Assembly: GCF_003725955.1 (NCBI RefSeq)
Contig: NZ_QIBZ01000001.1
Span: forward strand, 1-64,000
DNA from: Slackia isoflavoniconvertens
GTDB taxonomy: Bacteria > Actinomycetota > Coriobacteriia > Coriobacteriales > Eggerthellaceae
Length of the DNA stretch: 64,000 nucleotides
Reading direction: 5' to 3'
Shown: positions 17,121 through 25,181 of the stretch, in pieces
Layout: each line of letters opens with the position of its first letter
How positions within the stretch are numbered: position 1 is the stretch's first letter
The notes under the pieces: model-generated
Databases searched by the model: none
What the model was told of the DNA's origin: nothing
Seen by the model: only the letters and a program-made list of their open reading frames with translations
Translations under genes and position numbers: made by a program

Positions 17121-18440
17121 ATGTCTGAACAGCAGCTTGAAGTGAAGGAATTCGATCATCCACCCTTGCCGAAAAACTGGCTGAGGACGGTTGTCATTAT
17201 TTGGCTCGGCCAGGCGGCGAGCATTCTTACCGCATATTCCTCTATTTATGCAGGCGTGTGGTTTGTGACCGAAACGACCGATTCGGCGCTCATGCTGGCG
17301 CTCGCTTCGCTGTGCTCCATGCTGCCGCAGGGCTTGCTCGCCCCGCTCGGCGGCGTGGTGGCCGACCGCTTCAATCGCAAGTACGTGCTCATCGCCGCCG
17401 ATGCTTTCGTGGGAACCATGGCATTGATCATGGGCATGATTATCGCCATGGGCCATGTGTCGGTGCCGCTCGTGCTTATCATGGGCGCGCTGCGCAGCGT
17501 GGGCCAGGCGTTCCATATGCCCGCCATGGAATCCACGATGCCGCTGCTCGTGCCGAAAAAGCACGTGGTGCGCGTGAATACCATGAATCAGAGCCTGTGG
17601 TCTATGGCGCTTGTGGTCGGCCCGGTTCTCGGTATTTTCTTGTACACCGTGGTGGGCTTCCAGATGGTCCTGTTCCTGAATGCTGCCGGCTGCGCCGTTG
17701 CGTGCTTGGCTCTCGCGCTTGCGAAGATTCCCGATTTCCACGACGATTCCGACGAGGCGCGCCATCCTATCGCAAGCTTGAAGGCAGGTTTTGCGACGCT
17801 GAGCGCCGATAGGGGCCTGCTCATTTTGTGCGGCATCGTCATGGCGATTATGGCCATGTATACGGGCATCAACTCACTCTTCCCACTTATGACGTACGAC
17901 CACTTCCACGGCGACGGCTATGCAGCTTCGCTCATCGAGGGCATATATGGCGCGTTCTCGCTTGTCGGCATCGCCATCCTGTTTATATGGGGCGGCGGCA
18001 AGCGCTTGTTGCGCGTGGTGGCGTTCTCGGGCACGTTCTCGGGCATCATCCTTATTGCTACGGGTCTTCTTTCGCCGAGTATGTTCTTCTGGTTCGCGGT
18101 GCTCACGGCAATCTCGGGCGTTGTTGAATCGATGTACAACGGCCCGCTTCTCGCCGTGGTGCAAAAGCGCGTTCCGCCCGAAAAGCTCGGTCGCGTTATG
18201 GGCCTGTTCAGCACGGTGACGGCGCTTTCTTCGCCTATCGGCTTGGGCCTCGCGGGCACCTGCGCAGAATTCACCGGCGTTGCCATGTGGTTCGTGATTT
18301 CGGGCGTGGTGGTTACGGCGGGTGGTTTGGCGATTGGCCTTTTGCCGTCGCTTCGCAAACTCGACCGCGAAGTCGCCGCCACTTTTGATGAGATCGATGT
18401 AAGAAAAACGAACCCGACGGTTGAAAACGCTGTCGAATAG
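17121..18440 (+). CDS. MFS exporter, DHA3-like
   Basis: The 439-residue inner-membrane protein has about twelve hydrophobic helices. Loop 2-3 carries GGVVADRFNRKYVL, and PKKHVVRVNTMNQSLWSMALVVGP is the region conserved in the MFS_3/DHA3 group (EntS and Tet(V)-like exporters). Loop 10-11 has VVQKRVPPEKLGRVMG. The family exports drugs, siderophores or lipophilic compounds with proton antiport; the substrate is unknown. The location next to a two-component system suggests it is part of a stress response. GGGAG precedes the ATG. A hairpin at 18465 follows. Confidence 0.85.
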   Translation: MSEQQLEVKEFDHPPLPKNWLRTVVIIWLGQAASILTAYSSIYAGVWFVTETTDSALMLALASLCSMLPQGLLAPLGGVVADRFNRKYVLIAADAFVGTMALIMGMIIAMGHVSVPLVLIMGALRSVGQAFHMPAMESTMPLLVPKKHVVRVNTMNQSLWSMALVVGPVLGIFLYTVVGFQMVLFLNAAGCAVACLALALAKIPDFHDDSDEARHPIASLKAGFATLSADRGLLILCGIVMAIMAMYTGINSLFPLMTYDHFHGDGYAASLIEGIYGAFSLVGIAILFIWGGGKRLLRVVAFSGTFSGIILIATGLLSPSMFFWFAVLTAISGVVESMYNGPLLAVVQKRVPPEKLGRVMGLFSTVTALSSPIGLGLAGTCAEFTGVAMWFVISGVVVTAGGLAIGLLPSLRKLDREVAATFDEIDVRKTNPTVENAVE

Positions 18441-18464
18441 GCGAAAATCCTCCTGATGAATTAA

Positions 18465-18499
18465 TCGATGCGGCGTGTCTTCGCAGGTGCGCCGCATCG
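18465..18499 (+). terminator. Hairpin after the MFS exporter
   Basis: CGATGCGGCG (18465-18474) pairs exactly with CGCCGCATCG (18490-18499), followed by TTGTGTG. The stem is strong but the U-tract is poor. It ends 21 bp before the next start. Confidence 0.5.
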
Positions 18500-18519
18500 T
18501 TGTGTGAAAAGGGGCGTCT

Positions 18520-19227
18520 GTGGTCATTCTGGGTGCGTTGGTGAACGGCATTGCCACGGTAATTGGTGGCGTGCTTGGCTTGGTGTTCAAGCGTCGTGTA
18601 TCGCAGAAGCTGGGCGATTTTCTTATGCAGGGCCTGGGCCTGTGCGTGATGCTCGTGGGCGTGCAGGGCATGGTGAAGGGGCAAAGCATCACCATTACCG
18701 TGCTCTCTATCGTTGTTGGCGGCATTCTGGGCTATTGGATCGACATTGATGCGGCGATTCACCGTTTTGGCGATTGGATTCAGCGCAAGCTCGACGCCGC
18801 ATTCAAGGGGTCGACGGCGCTCGGCAACTTTTCCGACGGCTTTGTTGCCGCCACGCTGTTCATCTGCATTGGAGCCATGGCGATTCTTGGGTCGCTGCAA
18901 AGCGGCCTGCAGCTCGACCACTCCACGCTGTACGCCAAGGCCCTTATCGACATGGTCGTGGTTATGGTGATGGCCACGACGTTGGGCGTTGGCGTGCCGT
19001 TTTCAGGCGTGTGCGTGTTCGTGTATGAGGCGGCGTTGAGCTTGGCCGCCAGCGCGCTTGCGCCCCTTCTTACCGATGCCGTGATTGCCGAAATGGTGTG
19101 CGCGGGTAGCTTGTTGCTGCTCGCCATTGGCATGAACATGCTGAAAATCACCGATATTAAGGTAGCGAATTTTCTGCCCGCTGCATTTCTTCCCATTGCG
19201 CTGTGCGCGATTCCCGGCCTGATGTAG
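18520..19227 (+). CDS. DUF554 family membrane protein
   Basis: This is a 235-residue, strongly hydrophobic protein with six to seven predicted helices. The opening ILGALVNGIATVIGGVLGL, the internal GGILGYWIDID and the C-terminal GMNMLKITDIKVANFLPA are typical of DUF554 (YdfK/YqgA-like), whose role is probably transport but not established. GTG 18520 is taken as start with AAAAGGGG upstream; it is the only start consistent with the conserved N terminus. An intrinsic terminator follows at 19314. Confidence 0.85.
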   Translation: MVILGALVNGIATVIGGVLGLVFKRRVSQKLGDFLMQGLGLCVMLVGVQGMVKGQSITITVLSIVVGGILGYWIDIDAAIHRFGDWIQRKLDAAFKGSTALGNFSDGFVAATLFICIGAMAILGSLQSGLQLDHSTLYAKALIDMVVVMVMATTLGVGVPFSGVCVFVYEAALSLAASALAPLLTDAVIAEMVCAGSLLLLAIGMNMLKITDIKVANFLPAAFLPIALCAIPGLM

Positions 19228-19313
19228 CCGAAGCGGTTCGCGCCCTTACGTGCGGCCGAAGCGCTCTTGAATTCGATTCGCCCTTGGCTCTTTTGCGGAG
19301 CCTAGAACATTTG

Positions 19314-19350
19314 ACGCCGAGCCGTCTTTAAGATGGCTCGGCGTTTTCTT
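19314..19350 (+). terminator. Terminator after the DUF554 gene
   Basis: ACGCCGAGCC (19314-19323) pairs with GGCTCGGCGT (19335-19344), followed by TTTCTTT. It abuts the stop codon of the convergent small zinc-ribbon gene. Confidence 0.85.
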
Positions 19351-19481
19351 TAGAAGCCGCTATTCCGTTTCATTTCGTCGGCTTGCGCGCAGGCGGCGTT
19401 CGGGTGGGCGACGCGCGCTCCGCATGCAGTGCAGTATTTCGCGTCGTCTTGCAGTTGCGCGCCGCATTTCGTACAGAACAT
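19350..19481 (-). CDS. 43-residue zinc-ribbon protein
   Basis: A short minus-strand frame starts at ATG 19479-19481 with GAGGGG eight bases upstream and ends at TAA 19350-19352. It encodes MFCTKCGAQLQDDAKYCTAC-G and then a short Ala/Asn-rich tail. Two CxxC knuckles spaced by 13 residues form a complete zinc ribbon of the kind found at the N terminus of many bacterial membrane proteins, but here it stands alone. It is convergent with the DUF554 gene and lies about 190 bp beyond the LuxR gene end. The function is unknown. Confidence 0.7.
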   Translation of the reverse strand: MFCTKCGAQLQDDAKYCTACGARVAHPNAACAQADEMKRNSGF

Positions 19482-19671
19482 CGGCTACCCCTCATTTCTC
19501 GGTGCAATCTTCGTTGAACCTATCATATCGAAATCGCAACAACGAAATAGAGATGCTAACCGAGTAAAAATCGAAGCTTTCGTCGAGAGCCCGTTCTCTT
19601 TTTAGGCGCGATTCATGAGCTGATGCGGGTCATAGTCGGGCCTTCGCGCGCAGGTTTTTCTTCGGCGGAAG

Positions 19672-21279
19672 CTAATCGGTGTATCGCTCGATGTAGTCCA
19701 GAAGCGCCTGGCGGGAATGCAGGTCGGTTTTCGAATAAATACGCTTCACGTGCGTGTGCGCCGTGCCGGGCGCGATGCAGAGCTCTTCGGCGATTTTTGC
19801 TTGCGTAAGGCCCATGGCATAGAGCGTGAGCACTTCGGTTTCGCGGTCGGAAAGCAGGAATTGCTTCTGCATTTCCTGAGCGCTCGCACGTACGATTGCC
19901 TTGCGCATTTCGGTGCCGGGGGCAGCTTCGTCCTTAATGCCGAGCAATCGCTGCACGCTTATCGCAGTCGCTTTGGTTGCGGCGGTTTCGTCTCGTTCGA
20001 GCATAAGGAATTGAAGGAAGATGAACTGGGCGGAAATAAGCAGCAATCCGCCGCACAGCGCCGTCGGCAGCGAAGTTGAGGGGAACTGGGCGTAAAGTGC
20101 GATGCTCGTCACGCGCACGAGCGAGCGCGGAAAAATGAAAACGCCCCAGCCGGCGATTGCGTAGTAGTACGCGTCGCGGTGTCCATAGCTGGAAAACGCG
20201 ATGATTAGATAGAGAATGAAGCCAGTCATGGTGACGTTCATGGCGTTGCCAAATACGGCTCCAATATCGAGTCGCTCGGGAAAGAGCGCGAACAGCAAAA
20301 GGGCGATGGATCCCAAGCCTTGCATAACGACCCAGGTGCCAATGGTCATGGCGTTCTTCTTGCCTTTGATGGTGCCCCAGAGCAGGCCAATGAATACGCC
20401 ATCGATGAGAAGGGTGTATAGCAGCCGCGTGACGCGTGTGAATGGGATGGGGTCGCCGTCGGGAAAACCCTTTAAAAAGCCTATGGCGATGGACATAAGG
20501 AACGATCCTATGGCAATAATGCCGAGGAATCGCACGCTGTCGGCGTTCTTTTGAGCGAAATGGAAATAGCCGCGCGAGGTTGATTTGATATCAATTTCTG
20601 CGGGCAGCGGTTTGTGCCTTGCGGCGGCGATGGCGGCGTATTGCGCGAGTACTGCCATTGCAAAGATGAGGCAGTGAACCATGCGTGGAATGAACGAGAA
20701 CACGTACAGAATCGTCTCGCTGGCGATCATGGCGCCGAACACGATGATGATGGCTGTCGTGCATGATGCGCCGCGGCAACGGCGCAGCCAATAGAACATG
20801 CAAATCCATGCCGATGCGGTTACGAGGGTCGACGCTGCCATGCGTGCCACGGTGAAGCCTGGTGCATGCGCTTCGATGAGCGCGACTGCGGCGATTCCTA
20901 TTGCTTCGAGCGCGATGCAAAGGTTTGTGCTGTGGAAGATGGCGCGCTTGGGGATAGTTTTGTCGGTAAGGCCAAGCACGACCATGAGTATGAGCAACGG
21001 AACGAGCGAGATGAACGACGCCCCGTCGGTATAAATTCCTGCATCGGTCCCCATGTAGCTGCCGTATGCGCCCACAATCATGCCGGTTCGTGCCAGCATG
21101 AGCCCCATTGAGGTTGGCAGGAGGGCCAAAAGCAGCTCTTTTGTAATTTCCGTGCCGGCAATTCCTCTCTGTTGCTCGGCGGCGTTTGTCTCTTCGCCCT
21201 GATTGACGATACCCCCTTCTATCCCCTGTGCATCATGCGCGGTGCCCCCTTGCGCGTAACGGGGATTCAAACGAGGCAA
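19672..21279 (-). CDS. LuxR-family regulator with multi-pass membrane N terminus
   Basis: The frame is 535 residues from its longest start. A hydrophobic N-terminal region with roughly ten to twelve helices occupies about residues 45-430, and a NarL/LuxR helix-turn-helix lies at the C terminus (LSDRETEVLTLYAMGLTQAK, then IAPGTAHTHVKRIYSKTDLH). Such membrane LuxR proteins are abundant in Eggerthellaceae and usually regulate a neighbouring exported reductase or accessory gene. The neighbour here is the divergent 21415 gene, with TACCCT/AGGGTA half-sites between them. The start is uncertain: 21279 is a TTG without a clear ribosome site, and the first 45 residues look poorly conserved, so the true start may be internal. 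Confidence 0.85.
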   Translation of the reverse strand: MPRLNPRYAQGGTAHDAQGIEGGIVNQGEETNAAEQQRGIAGTEITKELLLALLPTSMGLMLARTGMIVGAYGSYMGTDAGIYTDGASFISLVPLLILMVVLGLTDKTIPKRAIFHSTNLCIALEAIGIAAVALIEAHAPGFTVARMAASTLVTASAWICMFYWLRRCRGASCTTAIIIVFGAMIASETILYVFSFIPRMVHCLIFAMAVLAQYAAIAAARHKPLPAEIDIKSTSRGYFHFAQKNADSVRFLGIIAIGSFLMSIAIGFLKGFPDGDPIPFTRVTRLLYTLLIDGVFIGLLWGTIKGKKNAMTIGTWVVMQGLGSIALLLFALFPERLDIGAVFGNAMNVTMTGFILYLIIAFSSYGHRDAYYYAIAGWGVFIFPRSLVRVTSIALYAQFPSTSLPTALCGGLLLISAQFIFLQFLMLERDETAATKATAISVQRLLGIKDEAAPGTEMRKAIVRASAQEMQKQFLLSDRETEVLTLYAMGLTQAKIAEELCIAPGTAHTHVKRIYSKTDLHSRQALLDYIERYTD

Positions 21280-21296
21280 TTATAGCTCGAGCTTTG

Positions 21297-21338
21297 TACC
21301 CTATAAATGCCCTTAAAGAGGGTATAGGGGCATTTTAC
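21297..21338. promoter_or_regulatory. NarL-like half-sites between the LuxR gene and its divergent neighbour
   Basis: TACCCT at 21297-21302 and AGGGTA at 21319-21324 are inverted half-sites whose centres are 22 bp apart, about two helical turns. TATAGGGGCATTTTAC (21323-21338) overlaps and closely resembles TATAGGGGCGTGTTAC at 44134, upstream of the flavoprotein gene. TACCCT fits the NarL heptamer TACYYMT at its first five positions. Confidence 0.5.
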
Positions 21339-21414
21339 GTCTAGGCAATATTGGTTTCGTTGAATTGTGTTTCATTTTGATGAAGCGAAAGCACGTACGT
21401 GAGGGGGATCGCTC

Positions 21415-22467
21415 ATGACTGATGCAAACGAGGCGGCCTGGACGGCTGAAGGGGGAAAAGCTATACCGAATGCTGCTAACGAGAGCAGTGAGGGTACAGG
21501 TTTTCAGCCGGGCGATGGCGTTGTCGAAGAGGCGAGCGAGCTTCAGGAGGCTTCATCGGCGGATCGCACGCCTGAAGAAGAATTCCTGGCCCAAATGCTT
21601 GCCGCTTCGGGGGCGACAAACTTGAAAGAGGCGGGGCTTTACGACCCTGCCGAGGTCGCTGCGGAAGAGGAGCGCATCGAGGAAGAGATGTCTCCCGAAG
21701 AGCGCCAGGCCAAAGCCGAGCATGATGCTCTTGCCGCTGCGTTCAGCATGATTCGCGAGCGTTCGAACGAAGGCAAGCTCACGACGCCCGGTACGTGGGC
21801 TGCGGCGGGCATCGTGCCCGATCATTTGATTCCTGTTGATTTTTCCGACTTGGCATTCGACGAAATTATTGCTGCACAGGCTGCGTCGGCCGCGGCCAAG
21901 AAGGTCGCCGAGGAGGCTGCGCAGGCTGTCGTAGCGGATGCGGACGCGGATGCGGTAAGTGCCGATTCCAGCGTCGAAGACGTCGCGGCATCTGACTCTA
22001 AAGCGGATGAAGCCGCTGATGAGAATGCTCCGTCTGTTGACGAGGGCGATTCCCTCGATTCTGAAATTGAGACCCCCGAATGGAAGCTTGATGACATCAA
22101 GGTGCTCGAGGGAAAGCAGACGTATCTGTACTCGAGCGACTACATGACCGACACATATGCGCACTGGGCGTTTCTTGCTGAAGAGGGCGATGACGCTTTG
22201 ACGCTTGTCGATAACGCGCGCGAGGAATCTCGCCTGTATCCGCGCCCCATGCTCGCGGCATCGCTTTCGAGCAAGCCATATTATTGGAATGCCGAGCAAA
22301 TCGAGCAAGCTTGGCAAGCCGTGCAGGAGTCGGGCTCGTATCCCGACATTAATACATGCGAGGCGAGCAACGGCGAGCGATATTTCTATTCGACCGATTA
22401 CTTGTCCGATGCCCAGGCGAAAGCTTTGGCGGAGTGGTATTCGGTCGAACGATACATGAACGTGTAG
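21415..22467 (+). CDS. Acidic repeat-containing protein of unknown function
   Basis: The protein has 350 residues and no signal peptide or membrane helix. The first 230 are Ala/Glu/Asp-rich and probably disordered, with DADADA-type runs near 180. The C terminus has related units: TYLYSSDYMTDTYAHWAF from residue 236, a weaker KPYYWNAEQIEQAWQAV near 285, and RYFYSTDYLSDAQAKAL from residue 322, so a YxYSxDYxxDxxA motif is duplicated. I do not recognise the family. It is divergent from the LuxR regulator with shared half-sites and has GAGGGG before the ATG. It lies 103 bp upstream of the NifU-like gene, so it may belong to an Fe-S or envelope function, but nothing shows this directly. Confidence 0.65.
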   Translation: MTDANEAAWTAEGGKAIPNAANESSEGTGFQPGDGVVEEASELQEASSADRTPEEEFLAQMLAASGATNLKEAGLYDPAEVAAEEERIEEEMSPEERQAKAEHDALAAAFSMIRERSNEGKLTTPGTWAAAGIVPDHLIPVDFSDLAFDEIIAAQAASAAAKKVAEEAAQAVVADADADAVSADSSVEDVAASDSKADEAADENAPSVDEGDSLDSEIETPEWKLDDIKVLEGKQTYLYSSDYMTDTYAHWAFLAEEGDDALTLVDNAREESRLYPRPMLAASLSSKPYYWNAEQIEQAWQAVQESGSYPDINTCEASNGERYFYSTDYLSDAQAKALAEWYSVERYMNV

Positions 22468-22570
22468 GTGAAGTGTGTTTTCGATCAAACGTGAATTGGC
22501 TTTAACGCGCAAACGAGGCGCGTAGGAGATATGAAACGAACGGCGCTCACGGCGCCGAAGAGGGGGAACA

Positions 22571-23185
22571 ATGAAACCGGAAGATATGCTTGGTGGAGCG
22601 CCTGTTGGCAAACCTTATATTCGTACGAGGGACGTGTTCCAAACTGACAACGATAATGGCGTTGAGGGCTATTCCGATGAGGCCCTGGCGCTTGTGGCCG
22701 ATACCGAGAAAACTGGTGTGCCCGAGGGCGTGAATGCCGTTGGCATGGCGGGTTCGGCCAAACACGGTACCATTGCCGTGCAGTTGTTTGCGCGCGTGAA
22801 TCCCGAGACGCATGTCATTGAACAGGCGGGCTATCGCGCACATGGCTGTTTGGCCATGATTGCCTCCGCGTGCGCAGCGGTGTATTGGATGGAGGGCAAA
22901 ACGGTGGAAGAAGCCGCCGCCATCTCTGCCGACCTTTTGGCAGAAGCGCGCGGCGTTGTTCCTCGCGACAAGTCGTATACGGCTCGCTATGCGGCGTGCG
23001 CCGTTCGTGGAGTATGCGGTGACTTCTTTATTCGCCAGGGTGTCACGTTTGAGGATATGCTCGCTCGGCCGCATGCCTGCGACGACGCATCGCTCGATTG
23101 CGTGCTGTGCGAGAACTGCTCGCTGCGAAATTCTATGGTCGATTTGGAGGTCGCATCGCGTCTTCGCGCGGCAAAAGAGGCGTAA
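22571..23185 (+). CDS. NifU/IscU-like Fe-S scaffold with divergent cysteines
   Basis: The 204-residue protein aligns with the IscU/NifU N-terminal fold: YRAHGCLAMIASACAAVYWM near residues 87-106 matches the scaffold's second cysteine region and GKTVEEA follows. RYAACAVRGVCGDF near 140 corresponds to the third cysteine region. The first ligand region (VGAPACGD in IscU) reads MAGSAKHGT here, so that cysteine appears to be replaced by His. An added tail has CDDASLDCVLCENC, four clustered cysteines. The cysteine desulfurase starts 6 bp downstream, so the two form an Fe-S assembly operon. It may have a modified cluster-binding mode or be a NifU-like regulator. Confidence 0.75.
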   Translation: MKPEDMLGGAPVGKPYIRTRDVFQTDNDNGVEGYSDEALALVADTEKTGVPEGVNAVGMAGSAKHGTIAVQLFARVNPETHVIEQAGYRAHGCLAMIASACAAVYWMEGKTVEEAAAISADLLAEARGVVPRDKSYTARYAACAVRGVCGDFFIRQGVTFEDMLARPHACDDASLDCVLCENCSLRNSMVDLEVASRLRAAKEA

Positions 23186-23190
23186 CCATC

Positions 23191-24396
23191 ATGGGAACGC
23201 AGATGAAAATAACAAAAACCGAAAAACGGCGCGTGTATTTGGACAACGCCGCTACTACGTGCGTGTCCGATACGGCATTTGAGGCCATGAAGCCGTTTTT
23301 GCGCGGTTCGTTTGGCAATCCCTCCGCGCTCTATGCGGAGGCTCGCGAGGCCCGCGCTGCGGTTGAGCGGGCTCGCGAGGAAATCGCATCGCTCATTGGC
23401 GCCGCGCCGCATGAAGTCTATTTCACGTCGTGTGGTACTGAATCGGATAATTGGGCCATAAAAGGAAGCATGCGTGCGCAGGCGAAAGCGAAGGGCCGCA
23501 AAGGCCGTTTCGTGACTTCGACGTTCGAGCATCCTGCTGTGCTGAACAGCGCGCAGGCGCTTGCTGGCGAGGGATTCGATGTCGCGTATGCGAACGTGAC
23601 CGATGGCGGTATGGTCGACGAGGCGTCGTTTGCTCAGGCACTTGGCAACGGGGCTGATTTGGCCTCGATTATGCTTGCCAACAACGAAGTAGGCACAATT
23701 CAACCCATTGCCCGTCTGGGCGAAATCGCGCATGGCGCAGGCGCTCGGTTCCACTGCGATGCTGTGCAGGCGTTTGCTCACATTCCTGTGAACGTGGACG
23801 ATTTGGGCGTGGACTACTTGAGCGTTTCAGGCCATAAATTCCATGCCCCTAAAGGCGTTGGTTTCTTGTATGTTCGCGAAGGCACACCTCTGGAGCCTTT
23901 CATGGATGGCGGCCATCAAGAAGGCGCGATGCGCGGCGGCACCGAAAACGTTGCCGGCATCGTTGCTATGGCAGCTGCGGCGCGTGAGGCCTGCGAGAAT
24001 ATGGCAAGCGACGCCGCGCACATTGCGGCGCTTCGCGACGAATTGGAATGTCGCATTCTTGCCGAAATCGCCAACACCCGGGTAAACGGTGCGGCCCCGC
24101 GCGTGCCCGGCACGTTGAACGTGTCGTTTATGGGCATCGATTCGGCTTCGCTTGTCGAGTTGCTTGACGAGCGGGGCGTGTGCGCGGCGGGCGGAAGCGC
24201 CTGCTCGAGCCATGAAGGCGAGCCCTCGCACGTACTTGTTGCGATGGGGCTGCCGTCCGAACGTACCCAGAGCGCCCTTCGTTTCTCGCTCTCGAACGAA
24301 ACGACTCAAGACGATATTGACTATACGGTTGGCGCATTGAAGGCCTGCAGTGAGCAGTTGCAACCCTTCGCGCTGCTTGATCTTTCGAGTTTCTAG
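23191..24396 (+). CDS. nifS: Cysteine desulfurase, NifS/IscS type
   Basis: This PLP enzyme takes sulfur from cysteine for Fe-S clusters. The 401-residue protein has YLDNAATTCVS at the N terminus, LANNEVGTIQP near 165, and the PLP lysine in SVSGHKFHAPKGVGF near 213. The persulfide cysteine is in AAGGSACSSHEGEPSHV near 335. The ATG at 23191, with AGAGG upstream, is preferred over in-frame starts inside the upstream gene. It is coupled to the NifU-like gene (6 bp gap). Many neighbours encode Fe-S proteins (25-31 kb), which fits demand for clusters. Confidence 0.92.
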   Translation: MGTQMKITKTEKRRVYLDNAATTCVSDTAFEAMKPFLRGSFGNPSALYAEAREARAAVERAREEIASLIGAAPHEVYFTSCGTESDNWAIKGSMRAQAKAKGRKGRFVTSTFEHPAVLNSAQALAGEGFDVAYANVTDGGMVDEASFAQALGNGADLASIMLANNEVGTIQPIARLGEIAHGAGARFHCDAVQAFAHIPVNVDDLGVDYLSVSGHKFHAPKGVGFLYVREGTPLEPFMDGGHQEGAMRGGTENVAGIVAMAAAAREACENMASDAAHIAALRDELECRILAEIANTRVNGAAPRVPGTLNVSFMGIDSASLVELLDERGVCAAGGSACSSHEGEPSHVLVAMGLPSERTQSALRFSLSNETTQDDIDYTVGALKACSEQLQPFALLDLSSF

Positions 24397-24691
24397 CTTG
24401 TTGAAGTTGCTTGTCGGTAGACGCACGAGCCGCCTAGATTGGCCGGGGTCCCGTGCAGAGCGTTCGGCTTGGGTAGAAAGCCCGCGCCCGCGTGGATGCG
24501 CCTGCGCCGCAGTTGATTTCTGGATAAGGCGCGAAAGGAGGCCGCGTCTGCGCGGAAATGCCAAAGTTTGCGTAGTCTTGGGCCTGCGCGGCTTGGGAGC
24601 GCTCGCGCCTGCGATGATGTTGGTCGGTTTGCTGCCGCGATTGAGGTATCTGAAGGCGTTCGGTGCTCGTGGAAACTTTGGCTGCGCCCAA

Positions 24692-24718
24692 TTTAGAAAG
24701 AGCTCAGGTCTTTCTAAA
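24692..24718. repeat. 10 bp inverted repeat
   Basis: TTTAGAAAGA and TCTTTCTAAA flank a 7-base loop in the noncoding stretch between nifS and the convergent AOR gene (24397-25181). The rest of 24397-24690 is GC-rich and I see no gene in it. Confidence 0.45.
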
Positions 24719-24762
24719 ATACGCCGCGATGGTCCGTTTCTCCAACAGATAGTTCGGTGCAT

Positions 24763-24827
24763 TTACAAATAGCCGCAGTTTTGACCAGTTCGCCATGAAT
24801 CGTGGTCAAAACTGCGGCTATTTGTAA
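24763..24827. repeat. 25 bp perfect inverted repeat (long hairpin)
   Basis: Positions 24763-24787 and 24803-24827 are exact reverse complements of 25 bases around a 15-base loop. The arm includes AGCCGCAGTTTTGACCA. There is no T run, so it is not a standard terminator although it lies between convergent genes. It may be a mobile palindrome, a bidirectional transcription barrier or a double-stranded RNA source. Confidence 0.7.
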
Positions 24828-25100
24828 TCAAGACTCTGGCGCCCGCGTCCATGCTCGTCGGATAAAGACTTGCGTATTCGCGCTGGCAAAGTCTGCGTTT
24901 TCGTGTTGTCCGTGGGAAAGATTCCGTCTTCGACTCTTTTTCGATACAGACAAGATTCTGCGCCCATAGACAAGCCCCATAGGCGAGAATTCCGTCCTCG
25001 GTTCTTCTTTCTCGATATCGGCAGGATCCATGCCTATAAACCTATAAGCCTGAGTCCATAGCAAGGTACCTGACATCCCTGCCAGTATGGTTGTCTGTAT

Positions 25101-25131
25101 AAAAAGGAAGCCCGCACAATGGCGGGCTTCC
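25101..25131 (-). terminator. Terminator of the aldehyde oxidoreductase gene
   Basis: On the minus strand GGAAGCCCGC and GCGGGCTTCC pair across a short loop and are followed by TTTTT. A second GC hairpin (GCGGGCGG/CCGCCCGC, about 25142-25170) lies between it and the stop codon. Confidence 0.8.
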
Positions 25132-25181
25132 AAAAGAAGGAGCGGGCGGTGAGGGGAGGTGGGCCGCCCGCAGGGTTATGC

